From Todiramphus chloris collaris (Eukaryota > Chordata > Aves > Coraciiformes > Alcedinidae): a stretch of 64,000 nucleotides of DNA. Both the position numbers and the translations under genes were made by a program. Location of the stretch: positions 27,322,375-27,386,374 of the forward strand of contig JANVCC010000022.1 of assembly GCA_025345505.1 (NCBI GenBank), written 5' to 3'. The notes beneath the pieces were generated by a model that worked only from the letters and a program-made list of their open reading frames with translations, did not search any database and was not told the DNA's origin. Numbering within the stretch: position 1 is the first letter of the stretch; each line of letters begins with the position of its first letter. This document shows positions 38,826 through 51,588 of the stretch, one piece after another.

Positions 38826-39645
38826 GTATATAGGAAAATGGCATTGCTCATCAGGCTTACTAGGAGAAGGATAAGAGAAGATTGCTTCATTTCCAGAAAA
38901 AAGTGTTGGAGATGTAATATTCGGGAAAATTGAGGATGTTGTGGTATTTCCTTCTTGAAAGTTTACAAATAGACAGATGAGGTATTCTACGTCAGGCTTC
39001 AAAACAGGTGAGATCAATATTTTCAGGTTTGTTTTAGCCCACAGTTTCTGTGATTTATGTTTGCAGCTGATTCTCAAGTTTCATTAAGTACGTGGAAATT
39101 GAGGCTTAATGTACAGAGAACCCATGTAGTTGAATTACAGTGATTCTTCTGTTCAGGAGAGGTTCTGGTATTTGGCTGCTTGAATTAGGATTGTTTCACT
39201 CGGTGCCCTGGACGGTTGCTGTCTCATGTTTGATTTGCTTCCTTCTGCCCAGGAAAGAAATGTGTGTGATCGCACTGGGACTCCTTTAATGCTGTGTTTT
39301 ATAATTGCACATACTGGTTTATTTTAAAGAAAATTAAGTCAAAAACACAAAGAGAGGAAGCTCACAAGGTATGAAAGAGACCTTGGTCTCTTTTAATAGC
39401 TCAGACTATTAAACTAGTTGTGTGGAAATTCTTCAGAAAGTACTGGTTCAGTCCTCCCTCAATCAGAGAAGGAAGATTTTTCACTATAATCTTCACCTTG
39501 TACCAACAATTTTTTCTTTCCTGTGTGGGAATTGGCAACAGAAATTTTGTTAGTGACGGTTTGTTACATTCTCTTTTTCAAAGAGATCTGATCTTCATAT
39601 CTAATTTTGCAACTTTTCTAATACTTGTCCTGTTTATCATCACAG

Positions 39646-39762
39646 TTGCTTCAGAATTTTGAGATCAGAATTTCTCCGAAAACCAAGCCAGTTCATGCCA
39701 AAACCCACGGACTTTTGACTCCTGGAAACTCCATCAACGTGAGATTTTCTGACAGAAAGTGA
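39646..39762 (+). CDS. CYP27C1: CYP27C1 terminal coding exon 9 with stop
   Basis: The acceptor ATCACAG ends at 39645 and the TGA stop is at 39760-39762. It encodes L-L-Q-N-F-E-I-R-I-S-P-K-T-K, then V-H-A-K-T-H-G-L-L-T-P-G, and ends R-F-S-D-R-K. This matches the conserved C-terminal beta-sheet of CYP27C1, with normal length and no extension. Confidence 0.96.
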   Translation: MLQNFEIRISPKTKPVHAKTHGLLTPGNSINVRFSDRK

Positions 39763-40800
39763 GACTCTAACATTTTGGAAATACTTGTGTGACTTTAATG
39801 GGAACAGACTTGCATCTTATGGATGCTTAATCATGCTTGTTCTCTGGTTTGTGGGTATTTGGGAAAATGATGAAGTATTACGTTCTGCCTTCGTCCTAGC
39901 AGTACCTAAGAGAATTTACCTCTCCTATAGCAGATAGTTACACATATGAAAATATATATTGAAAAAATTCCTTCTTGCACTGGGAATCTTCTTTTACCTG
40001 GAAAGATGTCTAGTAATAACAACGTATGTATTGAAAGAAAAAACCAAACCAAAATGAAATTTGGACATGTTGGTATCATTCAGTGGGGTTTTTTTACACT
40101 GCTTTGTGATAAAAGCCAGCTACACAGTGAGTGAAGGCAAGAGAATTATATAATAATATGTAAAAGTTAGCTGCATTTATGAGTTTGTGGTTTTCTTGTC
40201 CTCCAGTGTTTTTTAAACGTTTCCACCTCACATTGAACTTATGAGATCATTTTTCTCTTTTCTGTAAAAACATTTACTCTGCGTTTATTGAAAAATTAAT
40301 ACAGTAGTATGAGAAGTAAATATAGAAAAAATATAATTGATGTCACTTTGTTTAGACTCCAAATGCAGAACAATTAAAAGTTTATCCAAACATAATCTTC
40401 ATAAAATGTTTCTATATAATTTGTTTTCAAAAAATTTAAATTCTTAAAAATAAAAATGTTAATGTTACATTTTAGAGTAATGAACCCAGACATTGTCCTC
40501 GTCACCAAAGCATAAGCTGAGTGGAATAGCACAAGCCACTTTCACTGTTCAAACTAATATTATGCTAAAATCAAATGTAAATAATAAAGTAGCTGTTACA
40601 TTTTTATCTTTTAATTAAAATACTACTATTAACTATCTTCTGGTAGGAATTGGAAACTTCCCTTTGTAACATGCTGAACCCATCGGCAGGTGTACAGTTG
40701 CCTTCTGTAGCATGAAGATGTGACTACTGAAATATTTGGAGATTTTTGACTATTTAGTGTCTAATAAAGAGGGGGGGACACCTCAAAGGCCTTTTAAAAA
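39763..40800 (+). promoter_or_regulatory. CYP27C1: CYP27C1 probable 3' UTR with candidate poly(A) signals
   Basis: AT-rich sequence after the stop carries AATAAA at 40449-40454, 40583-40588 and 40763-40768. Another candidate lies further on at 41926-41931. Which is used cannot be decided from sequence, so the UTR could be 0.7 to 2.2 kb. No other gene feature is visible in this stretch. Confidence 0.5.
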
Positions 40801-42870
40801 CTATTTTGGTTTTCCTGTGACAGCTAACAGAAAAGTCTCTCTTGCATGATACTTTAGTCTTTCGATAACTTCAGTATCACTGCACTAACCTTAAGTTCTC
40901 ATTTTTCAGAGAAACCCTGTACCTTGGGTCCATGTTATGCCTTGAACAACACTCAAACCTGCATATCCCAATATGAAATTAACTATGTAATTATGTATAT
41001 TTAACTGTTTACATGTCAGGCTCTGACTGTTGTTTGTGAGGTAGTTTACATACTGATATTTGTAAACTTTTCAGCCATATGCAGAGTTAGAAAAAAAGCT
41101 GGGCAACTCAGTTTTTGTTATGGCAACATTTTTATTTGCTCACCTAGATACAGTCACAGACAGGTTACAAATTGAGTAATGCTCTATTGGTGCACATGAA
41201 AATCCGCATAGGTAACTCCTACAGTCACCTCGTTGCACTATTTCAGTTACTTTTTGTAGTGCCTTTTCAGGGTCTTGAAAAAGAAAAGCAAAAAAACTCT
41301 CTTTTGAATGGATATCATATATAAAACAATAACACTAAACAAAATTGATCTGATCTTGCGAGAAGATTAAATGCTTACACGATGACTTTAAAATGTTAAT
41401 CCTATACTGAGCATATGTATGTACTGTAAGAAAAAACAGGTAATCTGTGGAAGGTTTTTTACTTGAACTAGCTTGCTTTCTGATGCTGTTTTCCTCTGTT
41501 TCACATTATTCCCATTGTTTGCATTTCCCATGGTTATTTCTAGTAGTCCCCATCTTAAACAGAATGAAGAGACCCCAAGGAGGTGTTTTGTAAAGGTCTG
41601 TTTCGAAGTCCGCAGATCATTTCACTCAATTCACACTGCCTGGTTTTATTGACTTGGGGACCAAAAAGCCTGAGCCTTAAATCCAAATGTGGATTCTGTA
41701 TGGTACCCTCCTTTTGCATTGTCACAGCACCAGGAGAAACACCAGCCCTTGCTATTTTGCAGTATGTTTGCTGCTGGGTATCAGTCCCTAAGTAATACAC
41801 CGCTGTAGGAGAGGGAAGAGGCATTCTAAAATCCTCTTCACAGCATTTGAATCGTTTCATGAAAATAGAAAGCCTGTGATTTGTTTTAATAGAGCATCTA
41901 TCCATGTAAGTTGTCTTTTATACATAATAAAATATTTATACATAATTTAGTCCTGGTTCTTATTTTAATTGCTGTTTGTAATTGTGCTTTTCTTTAGCAT
42001 ATTGAAGTTTTTAACTTGTTGGATAGAACTGGAAGATTCACTGCTACATGAGAAATTACCAGTTTAGCTAGAAAAGATGGGTATTCTTACAAGAATTTAA
42101 GGTGTGTAATGACGAGAGATAATATTCTATTGAGGGTACTGTCATTTGTCAAGAAAGTTCTGGAAAAGTTACCCAAGAAATTCCCTGGGACTGATTCAAA
42201 TCTAATGTCTTGATTAACAATAATTGTGTAACACATAGAAGAGTATTAGTGATATAAAGAGTGAGGGCATAAAGTATGGGGAGGGACGGGGGGGGAAGAA
42301 AGAAACAACAGAACCCGGAATGTTGTAGAGATGGGATGGAATTTCATAGCAAAAGACATATATGCAAGGAATAAAAAGAATTCATTTGAGAAGCTGACCA
42401 GTTGAAAATGAAGTGTGATTGTCTAGAGATAGGCAATCACAGATGCCTAGAAATTGCAAGTAATATGAAAAATTGCACGTATAATGAAAAATAAGGACTA
42501 GAATGTATGAGGTGAAATGTATCTGACAGAGACTGGGGAATAATAATGCAGAGACTGGGAACTGCATCTTAAGTGTTCTCCACAGTGGAGTTATGTGTTC
42601 AAGAAAGGTGGAGTTTAATTTGAACAGGTAAGGCAACTGCTAAGATTATGAGGTTAATAAAGTTTCTGTGAGTGGAGAAAGGGTTACACTGCAGTGCTTT
42701 TTCTCTGCCTCCCTGTGGTTTAAGCAGACCACAAGCTTGCAGATCAAGCCCTGGCACATCTGGAAGCTATGTAACCATGGGCTTAGGAGAACTTGTTTCT
42801 TTGGACACAAAACTGTGCTGACTTGGTTACGCCCCTTCCAGTTGGATTAGATAGCAGGTAATGGAAACAG

Positions 42871-43195
42871 AACCACAGAATCGTTCTGTTTGGAAGAGAC
42901 CTTTAAGATCAAGTCCAACCCTTAACTTAGCACTGACAGGTCCCCACTAAACCATGTCCCTAAGCACCTTGTCTACATGTCTTTTAAATCCCTCCAGGGA
43001 TGATGATTCCACCACTTCCCTGGGCAGCCTGTTCCAGTGCTTAGCAACCCTTTCAGGGAAGAAATTTTTCCTAATACCCAACCTAACCCTCCTCTGGCAC
43101 AAATTCAGGCCTCTTGTCCTATCATTTGTTACTTGGGAGAACAGACTGATCCCCACCTCACAACAGCCTCCTTTCAGGTAGTTGTAGAGGATGTC
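42871..43195 (-). mobile_element. CR1 LINE fragment (ORF2 C-terminus and 3' end)
   Basis: The + strand begins AACCACAGAATCGTTCTG and follows the reverse complement of CR1: GGAAGAGACCTTTAAGATCA, then CCTGGGCAGCCTGTTCCAGT. On the minus strand, 42947-43156 is still open for 69 codons with the usual CR1 tail ([22 protein letters not shown]). This peptide often gets mistaken for a host gene. It is 5'-truncated, and the edges are approximate. Confidence 0.93.
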
Positions 43196-46100
43196 TGCAA
43201 AAGATTAAATGTATCCTCAATAATATGCATGTAGTTAGTCTAGAAAAATGAGTACTATGAGAAGAAATAAATGTTCTCTTTGAATACCTTCAAGTTAAGG
43301 TGTTTGCTCTTCAAAGTAAAGGGCAATGCTTGCCCAAAACAAGTGTCACCAGATAGCAGTGAAGAAACTGCTGTATAAAGTTTTAAGCCATCAGGAGAAT
43401 GAGAGTTTAGAATAAATTTACTGTGAGAAATGGTGAAGACAAAAAGAAATAAAAAACCCCAATCGGCCATGAAATGATGGAGCATGTGAAAAGAATTCTA
43501 TAAAGTGGTTATTTAACTAGAATCACAGCATTCAGACAGTCTGTTCTCTGTCTTCTCGTACTCTGTTGTAGGTACATAAGGCATGGAAGGAATCTATGAG
43601 TAGTCACAACTCCAGCAAAGTTGTATGCTGGTGGTGAATGAAATTTATGAGCTCCTTAAATACCCCAGCATTGGTGCGGCTGTGAAGACTGAGAGTTGCA
43701 TGCCTGGCAGCTGGGAACATGTGAGAAGTAGGCCCTGGGGATGTGTCTGGAGCTAGAAAGAGAAAAGTTGTGCTGTCACGGACAGGACTGTGGAAGGGGA
43801 GTAGGAGAGCCACAGAGTGGAGGCTTTGGGGCTATACCAAATGGGTAATCTCTGATGAGGTCAAAGTTAAGGAACCAGACAGGTGAGCTGTGGACTGTAT
43901 TTAGGATGGAAAAGGATGAGAGAAATGGGATGAGACAAGACCCATTTGGGCACCTGATGTGTGTTCTGTTTGCACCAATATATCCAAAGCAAACAAACAA
44001 GAAAAGCTACTACTGTTTTTGATCACTGACATTTTTCCTTCCTGTGTTATATTGCTACATAATGTTCATAATTAAAAAAAAAAAAGCTATTATATAATTA
44101 CTCAAGATTTACATCTTTGGTAATGCCAAACTTCCCCTGTGTGTGCCCAAATAAACACTCTGAAGGGATATAACAAACCAGTAATTTTTGGTGTTCAGAA
44201 CAATGTTTATTTTGCACTGGCAGACTCCCGTGGAGGCAGAAGATATTTTTCACCTCCTCAAGTGTCAGTGGAGGATTTACAGGATTGTGTGAAAAGCAGA
44301 TGCTAAGATGATTTAAAATGCTACCAAGTTATAGTCACAGCACTGTCCAGCTGCATAGGACAGATGTAAATACATATGCCAATGCAGTCGCTGTGGAAGA
44401 CAAGTCCAACTGGTCTTACACACTGGAACCCTTCTGATTTTTCTTAGGTGATTGTCTGTGTTATGGACTGTATATATTGAAGCAAGATGAACTATGGCCA
44501 CTGGAATGTGTCTTGGAAAATATTAGGGAATAGGTCCTAAGTTGCTGGGTATTTTCTTATTCATATATAGGTTTTCATCTAAATTTTACAGCAGCAGTAG
44601 TAAATAATAAATTTAGATGGGAAGGTGTGAGTACTAGCTATTTTAATACCTGTTAATTTAAAAAATACACTTATATATGTGCATCTCTGTGCACAAAAAA
44701 ATCTCATCCTCTGTGATCAATATACACATTCACATACCTTTTTCCCTTTCAAAGGATATTAACACAGAAAATAAGTAAATGTGGACCTCGAGCTTGCAAA
44801 TATTATTTATTCACGTTCATGCTGAATTGAAAAGAAACAAACAAACATGTAGATATGATGTGTGTATTTAAAAAATACTTGCATCTGAGAGTTTCCCCTA
44901 TGGTTTCCAAAGTGATTTTCTTCAAAGAAACCACCGAAAATACTACAGTGTGGTTATGGTACCACTAGGTGGTGCTGCCTTTATAGTATTCCTGGGTAAA
45001 AGTCCCTGATGATGTGTCTGTGAAAGTAAATATATATATAGGGAGAGCTAAAAGCAATGTACTTACTATATAGCTTCTTAAAGATGGAGGAGTTTTGTTA
45101 CACTTGACAAGGACTCTTAGCCCTTGCATGTGTAAAGGTGCTCCATTTGTGTTCATCTTTTGCAGATGCTTGCTTAAAACGGGGATTTGGATGTAAGAAA
45201 TAGTACAGTGTGTCCAGAGTTTCATGCAGACCTCATTAGAGAAAATCCAGCCTTTGCAGTCCCGTGTGCCTTCCCCTGAGATTTGTCTTTAACAGAGTTT
45301 GTTAATCATTGAGCTTTGACACTCTACCTGTTATCATGCAAAATTCAAAATAAAGACAGTTCCTACTCTGAAGAGGTTACAGTTTAGGGGAGATAAGAGT
45401 AAAGAAGATAGGAAATAATTCAGGTGGATATTTTGCCAGGTTTGGGCACTGTGGAAGATTTCCGTCCTGCATTGCAGTGAACTGCAAACCTTTTGACACC
45501 ATTTATAAGGTATTGTAAAAAATTCAAACACTGTAACAATGTTTGAAACCTACTGCTTGCTGCCAAGTGTTAATCTACTTGGGTAATGGTTAAATTGAAG
45601 CATCAACTCTTTGATGCTGCCCACTTAAGGGATAAAAGGAAGGTGAGAGTCAGGGATTTTGGAAGGAAGTGTCTATGAGGTGAACAACTGCAAGAGAATA
45701 TTTGCTGGCGTTAACTTTCAGAGTAAGATCTGCTTCTACTGTGTTACTGTTTCAAATCAGTCAAATGTAAAATTGGTGGTTAAACCAGAAGCTGAGAAGT
45801 GTGAGCAGTTTGCTCAGATTGCATTGTTTCTGTATTTTTGAGAGGAAAAAGACAAAAAAAAATTTGGAAGTATAAAGAAAACATCTTTCTTAAAGGCAAA
45901 AAGTTGTGTGTTTTCCTCTATGCAGAGCATGAGCTATGAAACTGCCCAACTTTGCTCAAGTTAACTATTATTTTTTCAGAAAGTCAGTTGCTCAGGCAAC
46001 TTCAAGAAACCAGTATGCAATGGTAGTTGTTTGGGATACATTTGAAGTAGGTTTACTTTCTTTGTCTTCAAAACACAGATAAGAATTTGCAATCAGAATT

Positions 46101-47149
46101 TGCATTCAGACATTTGTCAGCTGAACTGCACAAAATTTATGGGGGCTCTTAACTCCTGACAAATACAAAATAATGCAAGCAACCTGCAATAAAGAACATT
46201 TAAGTGCAGTTGTATTGTCGTGATCTAGGAGTTTGCACGTAGGCAATTACCAAACTGACCTGATATATATTCTGTTAATCTTTTGTCTGAATATTAGCAT
46301 TTATAGTTTAAAGTGCATGCTGGGACACAAACTGGAAAAAGTATAATAATATGAGATAAAGCAATGCCCATATGACAATATTTCATATTGAACATACATG
46401 AAAAAAAAAATACCATACAGAAGCAAGTAATTGTTACAAGTGGTCTGAAAAATAGCATCATGTGGTATCTTTCCCAATACCAATGCTGTTGATGTGCTTA
46501 GAATTAGGAAGCATGCCAACAGATGAAGGCCATTTTTTTTTTTAAGTGTTTATGAGAAATGTCAAAGATTTCTAGACAGAGAAGATTATTAAAATGATAA
46601 AGAAAGTGTTGGTGGAGAAATACATAATACATCAATGTTGACACATCCACAATTACAGCAATCTAGTCTTAAAGAAAAAAATCAATCTATTTAGGATGAA
46701 AGAAATTGCAACATAGAAAATCTAGGGTGTGCGATTAAGTAAAACACCTATCATGTACCTTAAAGATGCTAATTTATGATAGAAGATAGATCTCTGACCT
46801 GGGTCTAAGGGAAGCTGATAAGAAAGCATTCTTAAGAACTTCCCTCAAGTAAATTCTTAGATAATACAATGAGATTTCAGCCATGTTTACATTAGCAGCT
46901 AGGTTCCTTTGGTCAATTGGTTATCCACTGTTTGTTTTTCTAACTGAATTTACTGGTGAGAAGATTAAAAAACATTTAGACAAGGCTCTTTTACTCTCAG
47001 TAGCTCAGCATGTGAAGGCCTTTGTCTCCTTTATGCAGATAGGGGTAACCACTTGAATTTGCTTGAAGATTCCCAAATACTGCAGAGATAGTCTCATTCA
47101 CAAATGGAAAAAGGAAACACTAACTCCAGATGATTAGAGAACCAAAAAA

Positions 47150-49030
47150 TCACAGAATCATAAAATACCATGTTGAAAGGGACCTCAAGGATCATCTAGT
47201 TCAACCTTCCAGGGTAGAAGGAAAAAGAAAAAGTGGAAAAAAAAAAGTTTAAATGAGGTGGTCCAGCACCCTGTGAAGCTGAGTCTTATTTCCATTGTAG
47301 GGAAATAATTTCACCGCTTTCCTTGGGAGATTAGTTCAGTGTCCAGTGGTGAAAAATTGTCTTCTGGAGTCCAGTTGGAATCTCCCCTAGAGTATCTTGT
47401 ACCCATTACCCCTTGTCTTTTCCACATGACTCCTTGTAAAAAGGGAGTCTCCATCTTTCTGGTAGCCACCTTTTATTACTGGTACATGGTGATAAGGTCT
47501 TCCCTAAGCCTTCTGTTCTCAAGGCTGATCAAACCCAGTTCTCTCAGCCTTTCTTCACATGGCAGGCTGTCCAGTCCTCTGATCATCCTCGTGGCCCTTC
47601 TCTGGACCCTCTCCAGCCTGTCCACATCCTGTTTGTATAGCAGGGACCAAAACTGAAGGCAGTACTCAAGGTGTGGTCTGACCAGCACTGAGTAGAGTGG
47701 GATAATGACTTCCTTATCTCTGCTGGTGATGCCCTTGTTAATGCAACCCAGCACCCTGTTGGCTTTCTTTGTCACTGCAGCACACTGTTCATTCATGTTG
47801 AGCTTGTTGTCCATGGAGACCCCCATGTCCCTTTCCACAGGACTGCTTTCCAGCCAGGTGGATCCCCGTCTGAGCTGCATTCCTGGGTTCCCGTATTCCC
47901 AGGTATAAGATGCTACACTTGTCTCCGCTGAACTTCATAAGGTTCCTGGTAGCCCACTCTCCAGCCTGTCCAGGTCTTCCTTGAGGGTGGCTCTCCCTTC
48001 TGGAGTGTCAACTTCCCTGCTCATTTTGGGGTCATCTGCAAACTTCATCAGGGTGCTCCTGATCCCAGCATCCAAATCACTTACTAAGAAATTAAACAGC
48101 GTTGGGCCCAATATTGATCCCTGGGTGACTCCACTTGTGACTGGTTGCCAGTTTGAGAAAGAACTATTGACTACCACCCTCTGGGTACAGCCTGTCAGCC
48201 AGTTCCCCACTCACTGCACAGACCACTTGTCTAGGTCATAACATGTCAGATTCTCTAAGAGAAAGTTGTGAGGGACTGTGTCAAGAGCCTTGGAGAAGTC
48301 CAGGTAGACAATGTCCACCGCTCGCCCTGAATCAGCCAAATGGGTTACTCTGTGGTAGAAGGCAATCAGGTCTGTAAAAAATAATTTGCCCCTGGTGAAT
48401 CCATGTTGGCTTTTCCCAATCACGTGCTTCAGTTTATTTGTGATAGTCTTCAGGAGGATTTGCTCCATAACTTTCCCAAAGATTGAAGTGAGGCTAATGG
48501 GTCTAAAATTACCTGGGTTGTCCTTGGAACCCTTCTTGTAGGTAAGAGTTACATTTAGCCTTCTTCCAGTCTTCAGGCAAGTCTCCCAATCTCCGTGACT
48601 TCTCAAAGAATACGGAGAATGGCCTTGCAACAACATCGACCATTCTGCTAACTCTCTTGGGTGGATGGCATCTGGGCCCATCAATCTGTACAGGTGAAGC
48701 TCCTGTAACAGTTGACACACCGACTCCTCCTTCACTGACAGTGGGTTTGTGTCTGCAGCGATCTGGATTTTTGTTCCCATGGTCTGGGACCCAACAGCAC
48801 TGGTAAAGACAGAGGTGAAGGTGGTGTTGAGGACCTCTGCCTTTTCAGCGTTGTTCGTGACTAGTTCACCTCTTCTGTTTGATAGTGGGCCAATATTCTC
48901 CTTCTGTTTCTGCTTGTTGTTAACGTATCTGAAGAACCCTTTCTTGAAGTTTCTGACATCTCTGGCCAATTTCAGTTGAAGCTGAGCTTTTGCTTTCCTA
49001 ACTGCATCTCTGCACATCCTGGCAATGACA
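47150..49030 (-). mobile_element. CR1 LINE, 5'-truncated copy (~1.9 kb) with RT remnant
   Basis: Antisense CR1 starting at CACAGAATCA (the 3' end) and extending through most of the reverse transcriptase. It lacks the 5' UTR, ORF1 and endonuclease. The 5' break is near 49030. Reading on the minus strand, RT homology begins at C-R-D-A-V-R-K-A-K-A-Q and continues through N-F-R-P-I-S-L-T-S, S-Q-H-G-F, G-V-T-Q-G-S-I-L-G-P and the catalytic F-A-D-D, then the C-terminal R-P-H-L-E-Y-C region. The copy is dead by at least one nonsense change and frame changes (see the pseudogene entry). Confidence 0.95.
47476..49017 (-). pseudogene. CR1 ORF2 (reverse transcriptase) remnant, inactivated
   Basis: Three minus-strand segments show CR1 RT similarity. 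Segment 49017-48211 is open for 268 codons (RT fingers and palm start). A TGA at 48211-48213, at a position where CR1 normally has Trp, stops it, and the same frame resumes to 47938 with G-V-T-Q-G-S and the F-A-D-D catalytic site at 48031-48042. Near 47940-47960 the frame is lost, and the segment 47880-47476, in the frame of the last C-terminal part, is again recognisable. At least one nonsense change and two frame changes are visible, so no RT can be made. Confidence 0.9.
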
Positions 49031-51572
49031 GGTTTGTGGGGAATTATTACATATATCTGGAAGGGCTTGATTAGAAATCTTCATCTACGATACCCCTGAA
49101 AGGGCAATCCATGTTTCACTGTCACATTTATAGATACTGCTTTTATGTTATTATCACAAATTCATAGATAATAAATGCATGGTAATCATGGTAACTATCA
49201 AACACTAGCTATTTTCAGCTGAAGTTATATGAAATAACATACTATTCTTTCTGCACAGAATGAAGGCACCAAATTCATCCAAGAAATAAACATTTACTAG
49301 TTGCTAGTCAGTTTAGTTTTGCAATATAAGTAGATATCAGCGCCAGAAGGTGTGGGCAGCCATTTGTCTGACTTCTATCCCACATTGTATTTTAAAGGTA
49401 GTTAGAAAAAACCCCAACATTGCAGCTCTCTGAGGCATTAATCTCAGCTGTCAACATTTTCTAAATTCATAACATGATGCAGCTGATCAATCACCTTCTC
49501 ACCAGCTAAGGCTGCAGGGAATGGTGACATTTCTCCATTCGCTGGCTACGTGAGATTAAGTTGATGTAAGGGAAGACCTAATTCAGCCATGTTACTGTAC
49601 CAAAGCAAATGCTTGTGTGTTTGCAAGACCGTAGATTTTAGGCCCCCAGGGAATAGTTTCAGTGTGTTCAGTTCTACTTTCTGTATTTTCTGATGTTGGA
49701 TCATCTCGACTGATGATGAGGCATTATTGGTGAATGTATAGTAGAGATGAATAATTTCATCTATTGTGAGGCTGGGCCACATTGGAATGCAATAGTACTT
49801 GCAACTATGTTGATGCATAATTTGGTATTATTACCTTTATAATTATTTTTTGATGTTGACGTTTCACCACCTAATACTATGGGAGGAGGCAAATTAAATT
49901 TATGCAATTATTTGGCTAGAAAAAAAATTACCAATAGCACACTATCCTCATTCTAGTGGCACAGAAATGTGTGCTCTGTTAATGAGTTTCTGCCATGAGA
50001 AGAAATAAAATATCAATTGTTCAATTTGGGTAAAATGAAAAATAAATAAATTTCAGAAAAAATGTATCATGTATGGGGAATAATCCTGTTTTTCTCTGAT
50101 GATGGGTTGGGCGAGGGTCCTAAGGCCTTTCCACGCTATTGGCTGCTTCTTGATGGAGCAATCCATTCCTAGGCCTTTGCTTCACTTTTATGACAAGCAT
50201 TTGAAGTGCATAATGTTAGAAAAACTTAGAAGAAAAGAGTTTATTATGTTTCAGATGTCTTTCAGGTAATGCTACAAGTGGAAGCACCCTCCAGTTCTTT
50301 ATTGGTTATCAACATGTACTTGACATATAAAATTTGGAAGCCTAACGCTGAACAATTTGACTGTAAGAGTGATGTTTACCCTCTGGACCAGGGAACAATG
50401 AGAATCTACTCTTTATTTCTCAGGGATCTGTAAAGAAGAAACTAAAACAAGAAGCCTATTGTGTTATGCTTTAATAATTTTTATGATGTATTTTTTAAGG
50501 GGATGGCAAATCAGGAAAGGGGAAGAACTGCTAGCTAGAAAATATTTTTCCTGGTTTGTTTCTGCGATTCTGATCAGTGCTTTTAGTGACTGGTGTTTTT
50601 GTAATGAAAAGGCCAAGAGAAACAGGTATCAAAGGCAGCAATGATTCAGTATATTCTTTGTGATCACCTGGACAGGATGGATAGGAACCTTTAATTGCAG
50701 GAGAATGGAGGCCTAGTACTTGTGTCCAAAGAACTGTCCCTACCCTTCCATATCAATAAGCAGGAGCCTGTAAAATGTTTGGGTTTTGGGGTGGTTTTTT
50801 TCTTTTATTTTAAAAGGGCATAGCTGATGTGATTAGATTTATCAAAACATGTCTAGGGCACAGTTCCATTCCATATGGTATATAAAAAAAGAAGTGTGTT
50901 ATATCTATCTTTTCTGGTATTTATATTTATTTGGTAGGAAAGAATTGTGTGGTTTCTAGGATTATCACACCCCTATGAGGCTGTAAGTAGATGTAGTATT
51001 GGCAGGATTTGCAAATGGATTATCCCTATTTGTTGCTTTGTCTAGCAAATGTAGGATTGCTTGGTTTGCTAGACATTTACCATGTAATTCTGGGTAAACC
51101 TGGAGCATGTTGGCATGCTATGAAGGGATGTTCTTTGGCTTGGTTTTGTTCTGTTTTTTTTTTTTAAATCTAGGATCTCAGAAGATAAATCAGCACACAT
51201 ATATCCAGAGGATAATGCTGTGCAAGATTATTCTTAACCAGGCATTTTGCTTTGTCTTGCTGTGATGGAGCTCACTATTGTTCTTTTATAATAGTTGCCT
51301 TCTGAGTTTCTGTTTCCTACCCATTTCTAGAAGCTAAATATGATCAGCTACAGTATGCAGTGGCTTATTTTCTCATAGCTATTTGTGAGTATGGAATCTA
51401 CTATTGCCCACAGTAGTGTGACAACTGTATTAGAGATATAAGCAAGCTAATGACCTCAGTGAAGCAGGAGTAGATGAGCAACAGTCGCTTCCAAATCCCC
51501 AGAGCTACAATATAGAACTACTACAGTCTTTGGACTTGAAAAGTTCAGATCATAACTGAGATTTTAATTTCC

Positions 51573-51588
51573 TTTTTTTTTTTTTTTT
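51573..51588. repeat. T16 homopolymer tract
   Basis: An unbroken run of 16 T on the + strand, followed after CC by five more T. It is a simple homopolymer with no recognisable retroelement attached. Confidence 0.95.

Larger units (their letters stand above)
20046..39762 (+). other. CYP27C1: CYP27C1 gene, complete coding region (mitochondrial P450, retinol 3,4-desaturase family)
   Basis: Nine coding exons (20046-20384, 25142-25332, 26895-27094, 29589-29798, 31549-31712, 35053-35219, 35999-36077, 37072-37275, 39646-39762) join without frame errors into a 556-residue protein. Its hallmarks are a helix C W-Q-E-Y-R, helix I A-G-V-D-T (364-368) followed by T-S, helix K E-T-L-R (421-424), the meander F-R-P-E-R-W (473-478) and the heme loop F-G-Y-G-I-R-S-C-I-G with Cys502 as the thiolate ligand. 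The sequence matches human CYP27C1 throughout. In zebrafish, bullfrog and human, CYP27C1 converts all-trans retinol (vitamin A1) to 3,4-didehydroretinol (A2) in mitochondria, using adrenodoxin. A Met at 26917 to the end is exactly 372 residues, the length I recall for a short human entry. The largest intron is intron 1 (20385-25141), with a CpG island at its start; intron 5 holds a CR1 fragment. No lesion was found. Confidence 0.96.

Noticed and set aside
41555-41905. A 116-codon minus-strand frame downstream of CYP27C1.
   Set aside because: It lies in possible CYP27C1 3' UTR on the opposite strand, lacks any motif, and has no splice or promoter context.
47339-47656. A 105-codon + strand frame, and others at 47705-48979 on +.
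   Set aside because: They are the antisense of the CR1 reverse transcriptase region.
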